A stretch of 64,000 nucleotides of DNA from Marisediminicola sp040546025 (lineage in GTDB: Bacteria > Actinomycetota > Actinomycetes > Actinomycetales > Microbacteriaceae), in the NCBI RefSeq assembly GCF_040546025.1, contig NZ_JBEPNA010000002.1:231377-295376 (forward strand), written 5' to 3'. Position 1 is the stretch's first letter. Every line of letters begins with the position of its first letter. Under the pieces are notes generated by a model. It searched no databases and was not told where the DNA came from. It saw only the letters and a program-made list of their open reading frames with translations. This document shows, piece by piece, positions 8,192 to 18,959 of this stretch. The position numbers and the translations under genes were made by a program.

Positions 8192-9327
8192 GGCGCGTAG
8201 GCGCCGAAGCCGAGCAGCGGGATCGCGGTCTCGGCAGCGGAGAGCGATCCGTGCTGCCCCACCATCGAGCGCCCGCTGTGGTTCGGCGACCTGGTGTCGT
8301 AGTAGGCGATGTTCTTGCGCGCCGCGATGACGATGTCGCCGATGCGCGGCGCGACGTCCGGGGCGACGGTGGGGCCGAACCATCCGGCCGCGATCGCCTC
8401 GTCGCGCGAGACCACCCAGGACCGACCGCCCTCTGCCTCGCGCCAGGCCTGGAGCACCGTCGCGCGCTGCTCCGGCGATGCATCCGGCTGCAGGTGCAGC
8501 TGCAGGCAGCGGGGCTCTCCCGCGACGAAACGCACCCCGTCGATGAGTGCCGCGTCCTCGCCGAACAGCACATGGGAGCGCTCGGGAATGTCGAGGACGC
8601 CGTGGTCGGCGGTTACCAACAGTCCCTCGCGGGAGCGCAGGCTCGCGGCAAAGTCGCGCACGGCCGCATCGACCTCCTCGAGCTGGGTCGTCCACTCGGG
8701 CGACTCGCAGCCGTGGGAGTGGCCGACCTTGTCGAGTTCGGCGATGTAGACGTAGACGATGGCGCGGTCCGCGCCGTCGAGGATCTCCCTCGCCGCCGCC
8801 ATCCGTTCCGGGATTCCCTCGGCGCCCCGGTACTCCGCACCGCGCAGCACGGCCTTCGTGAACCCGGACCGGCGGTGCTTCTCGGTCGCAATGACGTAGC
8901 TCGGGATGGACTCGGATCGGGCCCGCTCGAACACGGTGGGCATCCGCTGCCAGGAGGCCGGATCGAGGCGGCCGTCCCAGCCGCTCAGCTGGTTGATCAC
9001 CCGGTTGTTCGCCGTATCCAGCGCCGTGTACCCCACCAGCCCGTGCTCGCCGGGCTGCGTTCCGGTCGTGAAGGTCGCGAGTGCCGCGGCGGTGGTCGTC
9101 GGGAAGCCGGCGCCGATGGTCGACCCGCGGTTGAGCAGCGGGGCGAGAGTCCTCGCGTGGCCGGCACGGTCAGCGAGGGCACGCGCCCCCATCCCGTCGA
9201 CGAGGATCACGACGGCCTTGTCGACGGTGGGAAGGCCCAGCGATCCGGAACGGCCCAGCACGGATTCAAGGCAACTCGGCAGAACGTCGGCGAGGCTGAA
9301 CCGGTGCGTTTTCGTGGCCGGTAGCAT
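8188..9327 (-). CDS. Nucleotide pyrophosphatase/phosphodiesterase-like protein (alkaline phosphatase superfamily), 379 aa
   Basis: Predicted type I phosphodiesterase (PF01663-like) with two-metal chemistry. Seen: ILVDGMG (metal Asp), FPTTTAAALAT (nucleophile Thr), ELDKVGHSHG (Asp/His metal ligands), VTADHGVLD (Asp-His) and a C-terminal SMVGQHGSL His. The substrate is unknown. No signal peptide or membrane segment is evident, so it is probably cytosolic. The ATG is 12 nt from the divergent parC ATG; TAGGAT on its own strand, 7 nt before the ATG, suggests a leaderless transcript. This gene also neighbours parC in related actinobacteria. Confidence 0.88.
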   Translation of the reverse strand: MLPATKTHRFSLADVLPSCLESVLGRSGSLGLPTVDKAVVILVDGMGARALADRAGHARTLAPLLNRGSTIGAGFPTTTAAALATFTTGTQPGEHGLVGYTALDTANNRVINQLSGWDGRLDPASWQRMPTVFERARSESIPSYVIATEKHRRSGFTKAVLRGAEYRGAEGIPERMAAAREILDGADRAIVYVYIAELDKVGHSHGCESPEWTTQLEEVDAAVRDFAASLRSREGLLVTADHGVLDIPERSHVLFGEDAALIDGVRFVAGEPRCLQLHLQPDASPEQRATVLQAWREAEGGRSWVVSRDEAIAAGWFGPTVAPDVAPRIGDIVIAARKNIAYYDTRSPNHSGRSMVGQHGSLSAAETAIPLLGFGAYAP

Positions 9328-9340
9328 GGTCGCAATCCTA
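9322..9340. promoter_or_regulatory. Overlapping divergent promoters of the phosphodiesterase gene and parC
   Basis: For the minus-strand gene, TAGGAT (9335-9340) ends 7 nt before its ATG and overlaps the first base of the parC start codon. For parC, TAGCAT (9322-9327) is a candidate -10 that contains the other gene's start codon and lies 12 nt before the parC ATG. The two core promoters therefore overlap the opposing start codons and cannot both be freely occupied. Confidence 0.5.
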
Positions 9341-11820
9341 TGACTACTCCCCTCAACACGACTGCATCCGGCGGGTCCGGCTCCGACGGCCCCGGCGAAC
9401 GGATCGAAGACGTCGACGTCGCCGACGAGATGCAGGGCTCATTCCTCGAGTACGCATACTCGGTCATCTACTCCCGTGCGCTCCCGGACGCCCGCGACGG
9501 GCTCAAGCCCGTCCAGCGCCGCATCCTGTACCAGATGACCGAGATGGGCCTGCGACCGGAGCGCGGCCACGTGAAGTCCGCCCGCGTCACCGGCGAGGTC
9601 ATGGGCAAGCTCCACCCGCACGGCGACTCGTCGATCTACGACGCGATGGTGCGTATGACGCAGTCGTTCATCATGCGCGTTCCGCTCATCGACGGGCACG
9701 GCAACTTCGGCTCGCTCGACGACGGCCCGGCCGCGGCACGGTACACCGAGGCGCGGCTCGCGCCCGCCGCCAGCGCAATGACGGCCGACCTCGACGAGGA
9801 TGTCGTCAACTTTGTTCCGAACTACGACAACCAGCTGACGCAGCCCGAGGTTCTCCCGGCCGCGTTCCCGAACCTCCTCGTCAACGGCGCGAGCGGAATT
9901 GCCGTCGGCATGGCCACCAACATGGCCCCGCACAACCTCATCGAGGTCGTCGGTGCGGCCAGGTTCCTGCTCGACAACCCGGCGGCGACCCTCGACGAGC
10001 TCATGTCGTACGTTCCCGGCCCCGACCTTCCGACCGGCGGTACGATCATCGGCCTCGCCGGCATCCGGGACGCCTACGAAACCGGGCGTGGCAGCTTCAA
10101 GACGCGGGCGCGCGTGTCGATCGAATCGATCACGGCACGCAAGACCGGGCTCGTCGTGACCGAGCTGCCCTACATGGTCGGCGCCGAAAAGGTGATTGAG
10201 AAAATCAAGGACGGCGTCGGGTCGAAGAAGCTCAGCGGAATCTCCGACGTCACCGACCTCACTGACCGCCGGCACGGCCTGCGGCTCGTCATCGGAATCA
10301 AGACCGGGTTCAGCCCGGAGGCCGTTCTCGAGCAGCTGTACCGGTACACGCCGCTCGAGGACCAGTTCAACATCAACGCCGTTGCGCTCGTCAACGGCGG
10401 TCCCCGCACTCTCGGGCTGCGTGAGCTGCTGCAGGTCTACCTCGACCATCGCATCTCCGTGGTCACCCGTCGTAGCCAATATCGTCTGGCGCGCCGCCTT
10501 GAGCGGCTCCACCTCGTGGAGGGGCTGCTGATCGCGATCGTCGACATCGACGAGGTGATCCAGGTCATTCGCGCGAGCGATGACAGCGAACAGGCGCGCA
10601 CGAAGCTCATCGAGGTGTTCGATCTCAGCACCCTCCAGGCGGAGTACATTCTGGAGCTGCGTCTGCGGCGCCTCACCCGGTTCTCCCGTATCGAGCTCGA
10701 AGCCGAACGCGACCAGCTGCGCGCGGAGATCGCCGAGCTGCAGGAGCTCCTCGCGAGCCCGGTCCGGATCCGTGCCCTCGTGTCGAGCGAACTCGACGAG
10801 GTCGCCGAGAAGTTCGGCACCCCGCGCCGCACGCTGCTCACCGAGGCGAAGCCGAGCATCGCGACGGCCTCCTCGCGGAAGGCGGGCCCCGTGCTCGAGG
10901 TGGCGGATGTGCCGTGCCGGGTGCTCCTGTCGACGACCGGTCGCATTCTCCGCGTCGACCTGGCCGAGTCCGGCCCCGACGGCGCGCCTCGCGCCGCGCG
11001 GCGCACCCGCCACGACGCCATCCGCTCCGACATCCGCACCACGAGCCGCACCGAGATCGGCGCGATCACCAATCTGGGGCGTCTCATCCGTTTCTCCCCC
11101 GTCGACCTGCCTGTCGCGCCGGAGAACTCAATCCAATTGGGTGCTGGCCGCAAGGTCGACGAGTACATTGCCCTCACGAACCGCAAGGAGCGGGTGCTGG
11201 CCCTCGTGGCGCTCGACTCGCCCGACTCGATCGCGATCGGCACGCGGCAGGGCATCGTCAAACGGCTTGGCGTCGGCGCCTGGCCGAACCGCCCCGACTT
11301 CGAGGTCATCAGCCTCAAGCCGGGCGACGAGGTCATCGGTGTGGCGCAGGGTCCGGAGAGCGAGGAGCTCGTCTTCGTGAGTTCTCTCGCCCAGCTGCTG
11401 CACTTCCCCGCGGCGCTCGTGCGGCCGCAGGGAACCGCGGCCGGCGGCGTGGCCGGCATGAATCTCGGGGCGAAGGATGCGGTGATCTTTTTCACCTCGC
11501 TCGACCCTGCCGCATCCGTCGTGGCGACCGTGGCGACGAACTCGACGACGCTGGCCGGGACCGACGCCGGTCGCGCGAAGGTCTCCGGCTTCTCCGAGTT
11601 CCCCGGCAAGGGTCGGGCGACCGGCGGGGTCAGGGCGCACGCGTTCCTCAAGGGTGAGGACTCCCTCGCCGTTGCCTGGGCCGGCCCCTCTCCCGCCCTC
11701 GCCGTCGCGCAGGACGGCGGGGCCAGGCAGTTGCCCGAGTCGGGTATGAAACGTGACGGCTCCGGGCTGCCGCTCGACTCCCCGATCACCTCGATCGGCC
11801 GGGCGATCCAGCCGGGCTGA
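9340..11820 (+). CDS. parC: DNA topoisomerase IV subunit A, 826 aa
   Basis: DNA breakage-reunion subunit of a type IIA topoisomerase. Near the N-terminus EYAYSVIYSRALPDARDGLKP and QRRILYQM are GyrA/ParC signatures; the catalytic Tyr is in AAARYTEARLAP. The C-terminal beta-pinwheel follows residue 500. The GyrA-box consensus (QRRGG-K-G) is not seen; instead NRKERVLALVAL and EFPGKGRATGGVRAH are present, which favours ParC over GyrA. parE lies downstream in convergent orientation, which also supports topoisomerase IV. Confidence 0.92.
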   Translation: MTTPLNTTASGGSGSDGPGERIEDVDVADEMQGSFLEYAYSVIYSRALPDARDGLKPVQRRILYQMTEMGLRPERGHVKSARVTGEVMGKLHPHGDSSIYDAMVRMTQSFIMRVPLIDGHGNFGSLDDGPAAARYTEARLAPAASAMTADLDEDVVNFVPNYDNQLTQPEVLPAAFPNLLVNGASGIAVGMATNMAPHNLIEVVGAARFLLDNPAATLDELMSYVPGPDLPTGGTIIGLAGIRDAYETGRGSFKTRARVSIESITARKTGLVVTELPYMVGAEKVIEKIKDGVGSKKLSGISDVTDLTDRRHGLRLVIGIKTGFSPEAVLEQLYRYTPLEDQFNINAVALVNGGPRTLGLRELLQVYLDHRISVVTRRSQYRLARRLERLHLVEGLLIAIVDIDEVIQVIRASDDSEQARTKLIEVFDLSTLQAEYILELRLRRLTRFSRIELEAERDQLRAEIAELQELLASPVRIRALVSSELDEVAEKFGTPRRTLLTEAKPSIATASSRKAGPVLEVADVPCRVLLSTTGRILRVDLAESGPDGAPRAARRTRHDAIRSDIRTTSRTEIGAITNLGRLIRFSPVDLPVAPENSIQLGAGRKVDEYIALTNRKERVLALVALDSPDSIAIGTRQGIVKRLGVGAWPNRPDFEVISLKPGDEVIGVAQGPESEELVFVSSLAQLLHFPAALVRPQGTAAGGVAGMNLGAKDAVIFFTSLDPAASVVATVATNSTTLAGTDAGRAKVSGFSEFPGKGRATGGVRAHAFLKGEDSLAVAWAGPSPALAVAQDGGARQLPESGMKRDGSGLPLDSPITSIGRAIQPG

Positions 11821-11842
11821 CCCTCAGCGCCGGTACCGCGCG

Positions 11843-12395
11843 CTACTGGCGGGGTGTGAGCGGCGGCAGCACCGGCAGGGTCGAGCGGTTCTCGCCCTCG
11901 CGCAGGTAGGGCTCGACGAAGACCCGCTCGTCGTCCTCGGCCGGCTGCCACCACCGGGCGGCGATCACCGAGTCGTGAACGAGCGGCACGGTCGCTTCGG
12001 GCTCCGGGGACCTGAGCCAGGCCCCTGCCACCTCGATGGGAATGCTGTAGCCGATCGAGGCCAGATGGCGTCGCAGTGCCCCGGCGGCGGCACTCTGTCG
12101 AGTGGCCGCTTCGGCCGCCTGACGCCGGCGTTGGCGCGTGACGAGCTGCAGCGGCAGTACGACGAACAGGGCACCCAGCACCCCGGTTCCCGCGACGCCG
12201 ACGGCGACGACGGCCGCGAGCGACTCGCCGCTGAGAGCCCCGCCCTGGCTGACGAACGCGAGGGTGGCCACGAGCGCGGCGGTCGCGATGGCGAACGCGG
12301 TCACGCCGACTGGCACGACGCGGCTCGAGTTCGCGGCGGACTCGAGCGCCCGCCGGTACGCGGTGATCTCGAACGCGGCGGGCGGGAGGTCCCGA

Positions 12396-12403
<8 letters not shown>
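11843..12403 (-). CDS. Hypothetical two-TM protein coupled to parE, 186 aa
   Basis: No family recognised. A cytosolic N-terminus of about 28 residues is followed by two hydrophobic segments (about 30-50 and 62-85) and a basic, Ala-rich soluble tail containing a conserved-looking VHDSVIAARWWQPAEDDERVFVEPYLR stretch. Its ATG (12401-12403) overlaps the parE stop by 8 nt, so it is probably translated by re-initiation after parE. A role with topoisomerase IV is not implied by anything but position. Confidence 0.75.
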
Positions 12404-14474
<2,071 letters not shown>

Positions 14475-14688
14475 GGGTTCTCCTTCTGGTGCTGACGCTG
14501 CGCCGGGAGCCCCCGCCGACCGGCCGCGATCAACACTAATGACTCGCGGCACGCCGATCCTGCATCAACACTCGACCCGGGGCCTCTACGCGTTGAGCGA
14601 AATAGGTGCCGAATGAAACGTGGTTGTGACACGGACGTGTTTTGATAGTCATGCACCACCTCTCGTGTCGAGTTTGGAGGAACCCGAA

Positions 14689-14919
14689 ATGTCACAAAAT
14701 GCCCCTCGTTCCACAGTAGAGCTCGAGCCGCGCCACGAACTCACCTCGCACGACAGGTGTGACAGTTGCGGTGCGCAGGCCTATGTGCGCGTCACCATGG
14801 CCTCCGGTCAGCTCCTGTTCTGCGGCCACCACGGCGCGAAGTTCAAGGACAAGCTGTCGGCCAGTGCCTTGGAATGGCACGACGAGTCGTCTCGACTGAT
14901 CGAGAACGACCGCGCCTGA
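14689..14919 (+). CDS. DUF7455-type small zinc-ribbon protein, 76 aa
   Basis: Small actinobacterial protein of unknown function. After a short variable N-terminus, ELTSHDRCDSCGAQAYVRVTM supplies a Cys-x2-Cys pair and LLFCGHHGAKF supplies Cys plus His-His, a probable zinc site. ATG at 14689-14691 with GGAGG 8 nt upstream; an in-frame ATG 69 nt earlier lacks a ribosome site. In related genomes this gene lies between sigA and parE; here the 15-21 kb island separates it from rpoD. Confidence 0.85.
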   Translation: MSQNAPRSTVELEPRHELTSHDRCDSCGAQAYVRVTMASGQLLFCGHHGAKFKDKLSASALEWHDESSRLIENDRA

Positions 14920-14947
14920 CCCGCACTCCCATCCGCATCGACGTCGA

Positions 14948-14978
14948 CAACGCCCGAGACCTGCTGGTCCGGGCGTTG
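14948..14978 (+). terminator. Hairpin terminator after DUF7455
   Basis: Nine-base arms CAACGCCCG and CGGGCGTTG pair, with an inner GACC/GGTC stem around a TGCT loop and a single-base bulge. It lies 29 nt after the DUF7455 stop. Only a short T-rich stretch (GTTAAA) follows. Confidence 0.7.
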
Positions 14979-15033
14979 TGGCGTTAAAGGCCCGATCGGC
15001 CGCGTCAGCAGGTCTGGCGCAAGGTTTCGCCGG

Positions 15034-16104
15034 CTAGTCGATACGGATCCGCGGTATCAGGCTTGACAGGCGGGTGACGACTTCTTCGCCGATGGTCCCG
15101 ATACCGTCAGCCCAATCCTGGAGCGTCGGCTCTCCCGCGGAGCTGTCCCCGAAGAGCGTCACGGTGTCGCCCACTGCGGCATCGGCACCGGTGACATCAA
15201 CCAGGAGGACGGTTGGTTCGACGGCGACGACAAGATATCGGCTGCCCGCGAGAGCCACAGACACGGCGCCTGCAGCATCTGCCAGAATGCCGGACGCCCC
15301 GCCAATGCCGACTTCTGCCAGCGTCCGCTCGCCGGCCTGCCGAATCTGACGAACAGGCGCGCGCAGGGTCATCACGGGACGGAGCCCAAGGTCGTCCGGA
15401 CCGATTCCGCCGCCGGGGGCGATTCCATAGAGGAACGCGCCGACCCGCACCATATCAAATCGGGCATCCTCACGGTCATAGGAGGCGGCACTCGCCGCGA
15501 TGTGGCGCGTCGCCGCGCGAAGGCCGTGCGCTTCAGCGATCGCGAGGCCCTCCCTGTACTCGGCGATGGAACGGCTGTCGTCGTCGTGTGACTCTTCCGC
15601 GAGATGGGTCCAGAGCCCGGAAACGATCACCAGCCCTGAGCGCTGCAGTTCAGCAGCGAGGTTGACAAAGTGTTCCCAGTCGCCGGCGAGCACTCCCGCC
15701 CGGTGCAGTCCGGTGTCCAGCTTCAAGTGAATGCGCGCTGGGGGTGTTCCCGCGACCGCCGCCGCGGCGGCGACCCTTTCGAGCACTGGCACATCGGTGA
15801 CCCCGATATCGATCTGCTGACGTAACGCCTGGCTCAGGTCGTCGCCACGGTCGAATACCCAGGCGAACACTCTCGAGCCCGGTGCCTGCCGTCGCACCCT
15901 CAGTGCGCCCGGGAGGTCGAGCGCACCGAAGCGGGTCACTCCCTCATCCATCAGCACAGGCAAAACGCTCTCGAGCCCATGGCCATAGGCGTCGTCCTTG
16001 ACGACCGCCATGAGTTCAGCCGGTGCTACCCGTTCTCGCACAAGCCGCACATTGTGGCGCAGTGCAGCGGTTGAGATGAGCACGGTCGCGTCGACGCTAT
16101 TCAC
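15034..16104 (-). CDS. Alanine-racemase-like PLP-barrel protein with degenerate C-terminal domain, 356 aa
   Basis: Fold-type III PLP protein. The barrel keeps the Schiff-base lysine (VVKDDAYGHG), LKLDTGLHRAG, SGLWTHLAEES, RHIAASAASYD and VRVGAFLYGIAPGGG (PLP-phosphate and substrate Arg region). The C-terminal beta domain (after about residue 245) keeps only its frame: the VSYGHTY segment is missing, the GYADG loop that carries the catalytic Tyr has become GIGGASG, and the GRxxMDQ motif has become AVEPTVL. So this protein alone should lack the second catalytic base. GTG start at 16102-16104, inside the end of the preceding gene, whose product has just these missing motifs. The substrate may be alanine or another amino acid. 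Probably not the housekeeping Alr. Confidence 0.85.
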   Translation of the reverse strand: MNSVDATVLISTAALRHNVRLVRERVAPAELMAVVKDDAYGHGLESVLPVLMDEGVTRFGALDLPGALRVRRQAPGSRVFAWVFDRGDDLSQALRQQIDIGVTDVPVLERVAAAAAVAGTPPARIHLKLDTGLHRAGVLAGDWEHFVNLAAELQRSGLVIVSGLWTHLAEESHDDDSRSIAEYREGLAIAEAHGLRAATRHIAASAASYDREDARFDMVRVGAFLYGIAPGGGIGPDDLGLRPVMTLRAPVRQIRQAGERTLAEVGIGGASGILADAAGAVSVALAGSRYLVVAVEPTVLLVDVTGADAAVGDTVTLFGDSSAGEPTLQDWADGIGTIGEEVVTRLSSLIPRIRID

Positions 16105-16612
16105 CCGCTGACTCCGTGGTCAGCCGAACGGCAAGGCATGCGAGAACACTGAACGGGTGCTCAGCAATCGATCGGCACCACTCCTCCAGCGAAAGCTCCC
16201 CGGTCCGAGGATCCCCGAAAATCACGACAGTATCCCCCAGCGTGACCGGAGCATCGCCGGCGTCGACGACGAGCACATCCATGGCCACACGCCCGACGAT
16301 CCGCATCTGCACAGCGTGGTCACCCCAGGTGACGGACGCGCGGTTCCCCGCCTTGCGCGGCAACCCGTGGCCGTAGCCGATTGCAACCAGCAGGAGAGTG
16401 GTCGCCGAACTCGTTCGGAAGGTGTGGCCGTACGACACCCCAGCGCCGGCCCCGACGTGCTTGATAGCCAGAACCTCGGCAGTCAGCCGTGGCGGATTCG
16501 TTGTCATCGACTGCAGCACCTGCTCGACCGCGAGGTCGTCAGTTGGAGGTCTGAGCAGCTCAATCTGGCGAGCCGACAACTGGAGCGAACGGGCGACAAC
16601 GCTCATCGTCAC
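16097..16612 (-). CDS. Stand-alone alanine racemase C-terminal domain protein, 171 aa
   Basis: After about 40 helical residues the protein is an alanine racemase C-terminal domain without a barrel. It has VSYGHTF, VAIGYGHGLPR (catalytic Tyr of the GYADG loop, with Asp replaced by His), VGRVAMDVLVVD (Met-Asp motif) and GDTVVIFG. In normal Alr dimers this domain gives its Tyr to the active site on the partner's barrel, so it probably forms a heteromer with the barrel protein encoded next in an 8-nt overlap. The GTG at 16610-16612 is chosen because AGGAGG lies 6 nt upstream; starts at 16633 (ATG) or 16645 (GTG) are possible. TAGAGT overlapping the latter may be the -10. Confidence 0.82.
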   Translation of the reverse strand: MTMSVVARSLQLSARQIELLRPPTDDLAVEQVLQSMTTNPPRLTAEVLAIKHVGAGAGVSYGHTFRTSSATTLLLVAIGYGHGLPRKAGNRASVTWGDHAVQMRIVGRVAMDVLVVDAGDAPVTLGDTVVIFGDPRTGELSLEEWCRSIAEHPFSVLACLAVRLTTESAGE

Positions 16613-16690
16613 CCCGTCCCTCCTGCTCTGCATAGTCCCTTTCACTCTACAGCTGGAGTGCTCGTTCTCGACGAAGCTCGCCTGTGGAGG

Positions 16691-17722
16691 CTATCGGCGG
16701 CTGGCCACGATCGCGGGCTGGTGACGGGCTCTACTTCCCGTGCGGATGCCGGTGGCGCTCACCCGGGTCTCGTAGAGTCCGGGAGTCCAATTCCCCTCAA
16801 TCAGAACGGGGCCGTTCGGCCCGACTGCAACGTCCCATCCGACATAGGGCACCGTGGGAACAACTCGCGCTGCTTCGTCGATGAGCGTCAGAACCTCTCC
16901 CCACAACGGTACCCGAAACTCGGTGATTGATGCACCCGAGTCGGGGTGCGTATCGTAGCGACTCTTGTGCTTGCCGGTATGGCCGGGGCCCACCGACCGC
17001 CCTTCATCGTCGAGCATGGTGAAGAATCCTCCCCACGTGAACTGGTCGCTCACCGCGCCTCTGCCGAACTTTTGGGCGGCCATGAGCACGTGCACGCTCT
17101 CGCCGTCGAAGAAGGTGGAAACGCGGGTTGTGTTGACCGTGCCAGCGCAGTAATCGGAAAGATAGGGATGCTGAGCGATCGGCTCTTCGATCAGCCGCTG
17201 ACCACGATCCAGGAGGTCGGCACGGAACTGCGCCCAGTCATCGACATCCGCCGTCACGTAGCGGAAGACACCCTTGCCCTCGCGGCTGACCGGGACTTTC
17301 GCGATGATCGCCGGATAACGCTCCGCGAACGCCCGGAACTGGTCGGCATCCACCTCTTCCAGATCGATCCACTCGCGCTTCAGGTACAGCGCGAACAGTC
17401 GGTTGAAGGCGATCTTGTTCTCGAACAGGAGCACGTCCTGAGGGTCGTTGAGCGCATCCGCGAGGTGGTGCTGCAGCAGCCCGGTCATAAAGGTCTTACG
17501 TTCCTTACGGCTGAGGAGCGCGAAGTCCGACTCGTAGTAGTCGATGTACCCGGTGTCGTGGAAGGCCGCCCAAATTAGCATGTCCACGAACGTCCGCGGC
17601 GCCCACTTGCCCTGCTCCTTGGCGATCTGTGTCGCGAAGGACCAGACCCGGCTCGGGTCGAACGCAGTCGCGCGCTCCAGGAAATACGTCCAACGCGCCT
17701 TCGGCGCGGCATCACTGGGCAA
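16691..17722 (-). CDS. ATP-grasp protein, sugar-transfer-associated type (PF14397-like), copy 1, 343 aa
   Basis: Predicted ATP-dependent carboxylate-amine ligase. Family features: an N-terminal helical part with FVDMLIWAAFHDTGYIDYYESDF, then IIAKVPVSREGKGVFRY (ATP-binding Lys and Gly loop), LIEEPIAQH, AGTVNTTRV, and the metal-binding end YVGWDVAV with VLIEGNWTPG (Glu-Asn pair). PF14397 proteins cluster with polysaccharide and glycan genes; the exact substrate is not known. TTG start at 17720-17722 with GGAAGG 8 nt upstream. First gene of an apparent three-gene unit with the split racemase; divergent from its paralogue. Confidence 0.82.
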   Translation of the reverse strand: MPSDAAPKARWTYFLERATAFDPSRVWSFATQIAKEQGKWAPRTFVDMLIWAAFHDTGYIDYYESDFALLSRKERKTFMTGLLQHHLADALNDPQDVLLFENKIAFNRLFALYLKREWIDLEEVDADQFRAFAERYPAIIAKVPVSREGKGVFRYVTADVDDWAQFRADLLDRGQRLIEEPIAQHPYLSDYCAGTVNTTRVSTFFDGESVHVLMAAQKFGRGAVSDQFTWGGFFTMLDDEGRSVGPGHTGKHKSRYDTHPDSGASITEFRVPLWGEVLTLIDEAARVVPTVPYVGWDVAVGPNGPVLIEGNWTPGLYETRVSATGIRTGSRARHQPAIVASRR

Positions 17723-17887
17723 CGGGAAAACCTTCCATCGGGGTCGCGGACAAATGCAACGAGGACGACGTGCCTCAGAACCTTCTCATCCTAGACTTTG
17801 ATATACCGATGGCGGCCACCGCCGCTGTCCCTGCAACCGTCGGCTGGCCTTCGATCGGCGCGAAGCGCGCCATGTTAGCGTTGTCTA

Positions 17888-18919
17888 GTGAATCAACAAC
17901 GGCTGCGCATTCAGTACCTGATCGAGCGCGCACGGCGGTTGAATCCCTCCCAGCTCTTAGAGCTGGCGGGCCAGGTGAAGAGGGTATCCAGGGCCCCGAA
18001 GTTAGTGATCATCGCCGACATGCTCTGGTGCTCGGTCCGCTATGAGATGGGCTTCCGCGACTACGTCGTCTGGGATATTCGTCTGCTCACCAGGCAGGAA
18101 CGCGGGACGTGGATGACCCACCCCAAAGCGTTTCGACTGAACAGCACGCTCAATGGGCCCGACTCGCGAGCGATTTTGGGTGACAAGATTCGGTTCCACC
18201 ACGACTTCGCAGACCTCACCCACCGCGAGTGGATTGATGCCTCGCAGGCGACGGTTGCCGAGCTGGCGGAGTTCGCAGCACGCCATCCGCGCATCATCGC
18301 CAAGCCCGCGCACGGCGAGGGCGGAGCTGGAATTTCCATTTATGAGGCCGCGGAGATCCGGGACTTCACACAATGGCGCGCCGCCCTCATCACGCGCGAC
18401 CAAACACTGCTTGAGCAGGTGATCGAACAGCACGAGGCTCTCGCCAAGCTCTACCCGGGCAGCGTGAACACCGTTCGCATGATCACCTACCTCGATACGA
18501 GCGACAAGCTGCACGTTATCGCGTCGGTGCTTCGCATTGGCAATGGGGATGTCATCGACAACTTCGCGAGCGGCGGGATGTACGCCATGCTTGACGATGA
18601 TGGGGTGGCCCAGTATCCCGGTGTGGATAAGCAGTCGAACGTCTACGAGACGCATCCGGCAACCGGCGTGCAAATCGCGGGTTTCACGGTGCCGAGTTAC
18701 CACGAAATCGTCGATATGGTCGCCGAAGCAGCGCGACGACTGCCGACTGTGCCGTATGTCGGATGGGATGTCGCGGTGACGGCCGACGGACCCGCGCTGA
18801 TCGAGGCGAACCACAATTCAAGCGTATTTCAGCTCAAGCCCTCGGTGACCGGGGTCCGCACGGGCCTTCTCGAGCGGTATCGCGCAGCGATCGGCCCCGG
18901 CGTTCTCGACCGTCGGTGA
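17888..18919 (+). CDS. ATP-grasp protein, sugar-transfer-associated type (PF14397-like), copy 2, 343 aa
   Basis: Paralogue of the divergent neighbour, of identical length. Matching landmarks are MLWCSVRYEMGFRDYVVWD, IIAKPAHGEGGAGISIYE (ATP-binding loop, richer in Gly than copy 1), LLEQVIEQH, PGSVNTVRMITY, FASGGMYAMLDDDG and VGWDVAV with ALIEANHNSS (metal ligands). The two copies differ enough to be specialised for different acceptors. GTG start at 17888-17890 with TAGCGT (17876-17881) exactly 6 nt before it, so probably leaderless. The region appears lower in GC than the flanking housekeeping genes. Converges on murJ. Confidence 0.82.
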   Translation: MNQQRLRIQYLIERARRLNPSQLLELAGQVKRVSRAPKLVIIADMLWCSVRYEMGFRDYVVWDIRLLTRQERGTWMTHPKAFRLNSTLNGPDSRAILGDKIRFHHDFADLTHREWIDASQATVAELAEFAARHPRIIAKPAHGEGGAGISIYEAAEIRDFTQWRAALITRDQTLLEQVIEQHEALAKLYPGSVNTVRMITYLDTSDKLHVIASVLRIGNGDVIDNFASGGMYAMLDDDGVAQYPGVDKQSNVYETHPATGVQIAGFTVPSYHEIVDMVAEAARRLPTVPYVGWDVAVTADGPALIEANHNSSVFQLKPSVTGVRTGLLERYRAAIGPGVLDRR

Positions 18920-18959
18920 GGCCGCTGGGGCCCTCGACGCACTCACCTGCCACCTTCGG

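Noticed and set aside
15034..16645. A single alanine racemase broken by a frameshift
   Set aside because: The two products are not consecutive parts of one protein: the C-terminal-domain gene comes first, and the barrel protein has its own full-length, though degenerate, C-terminal domain.
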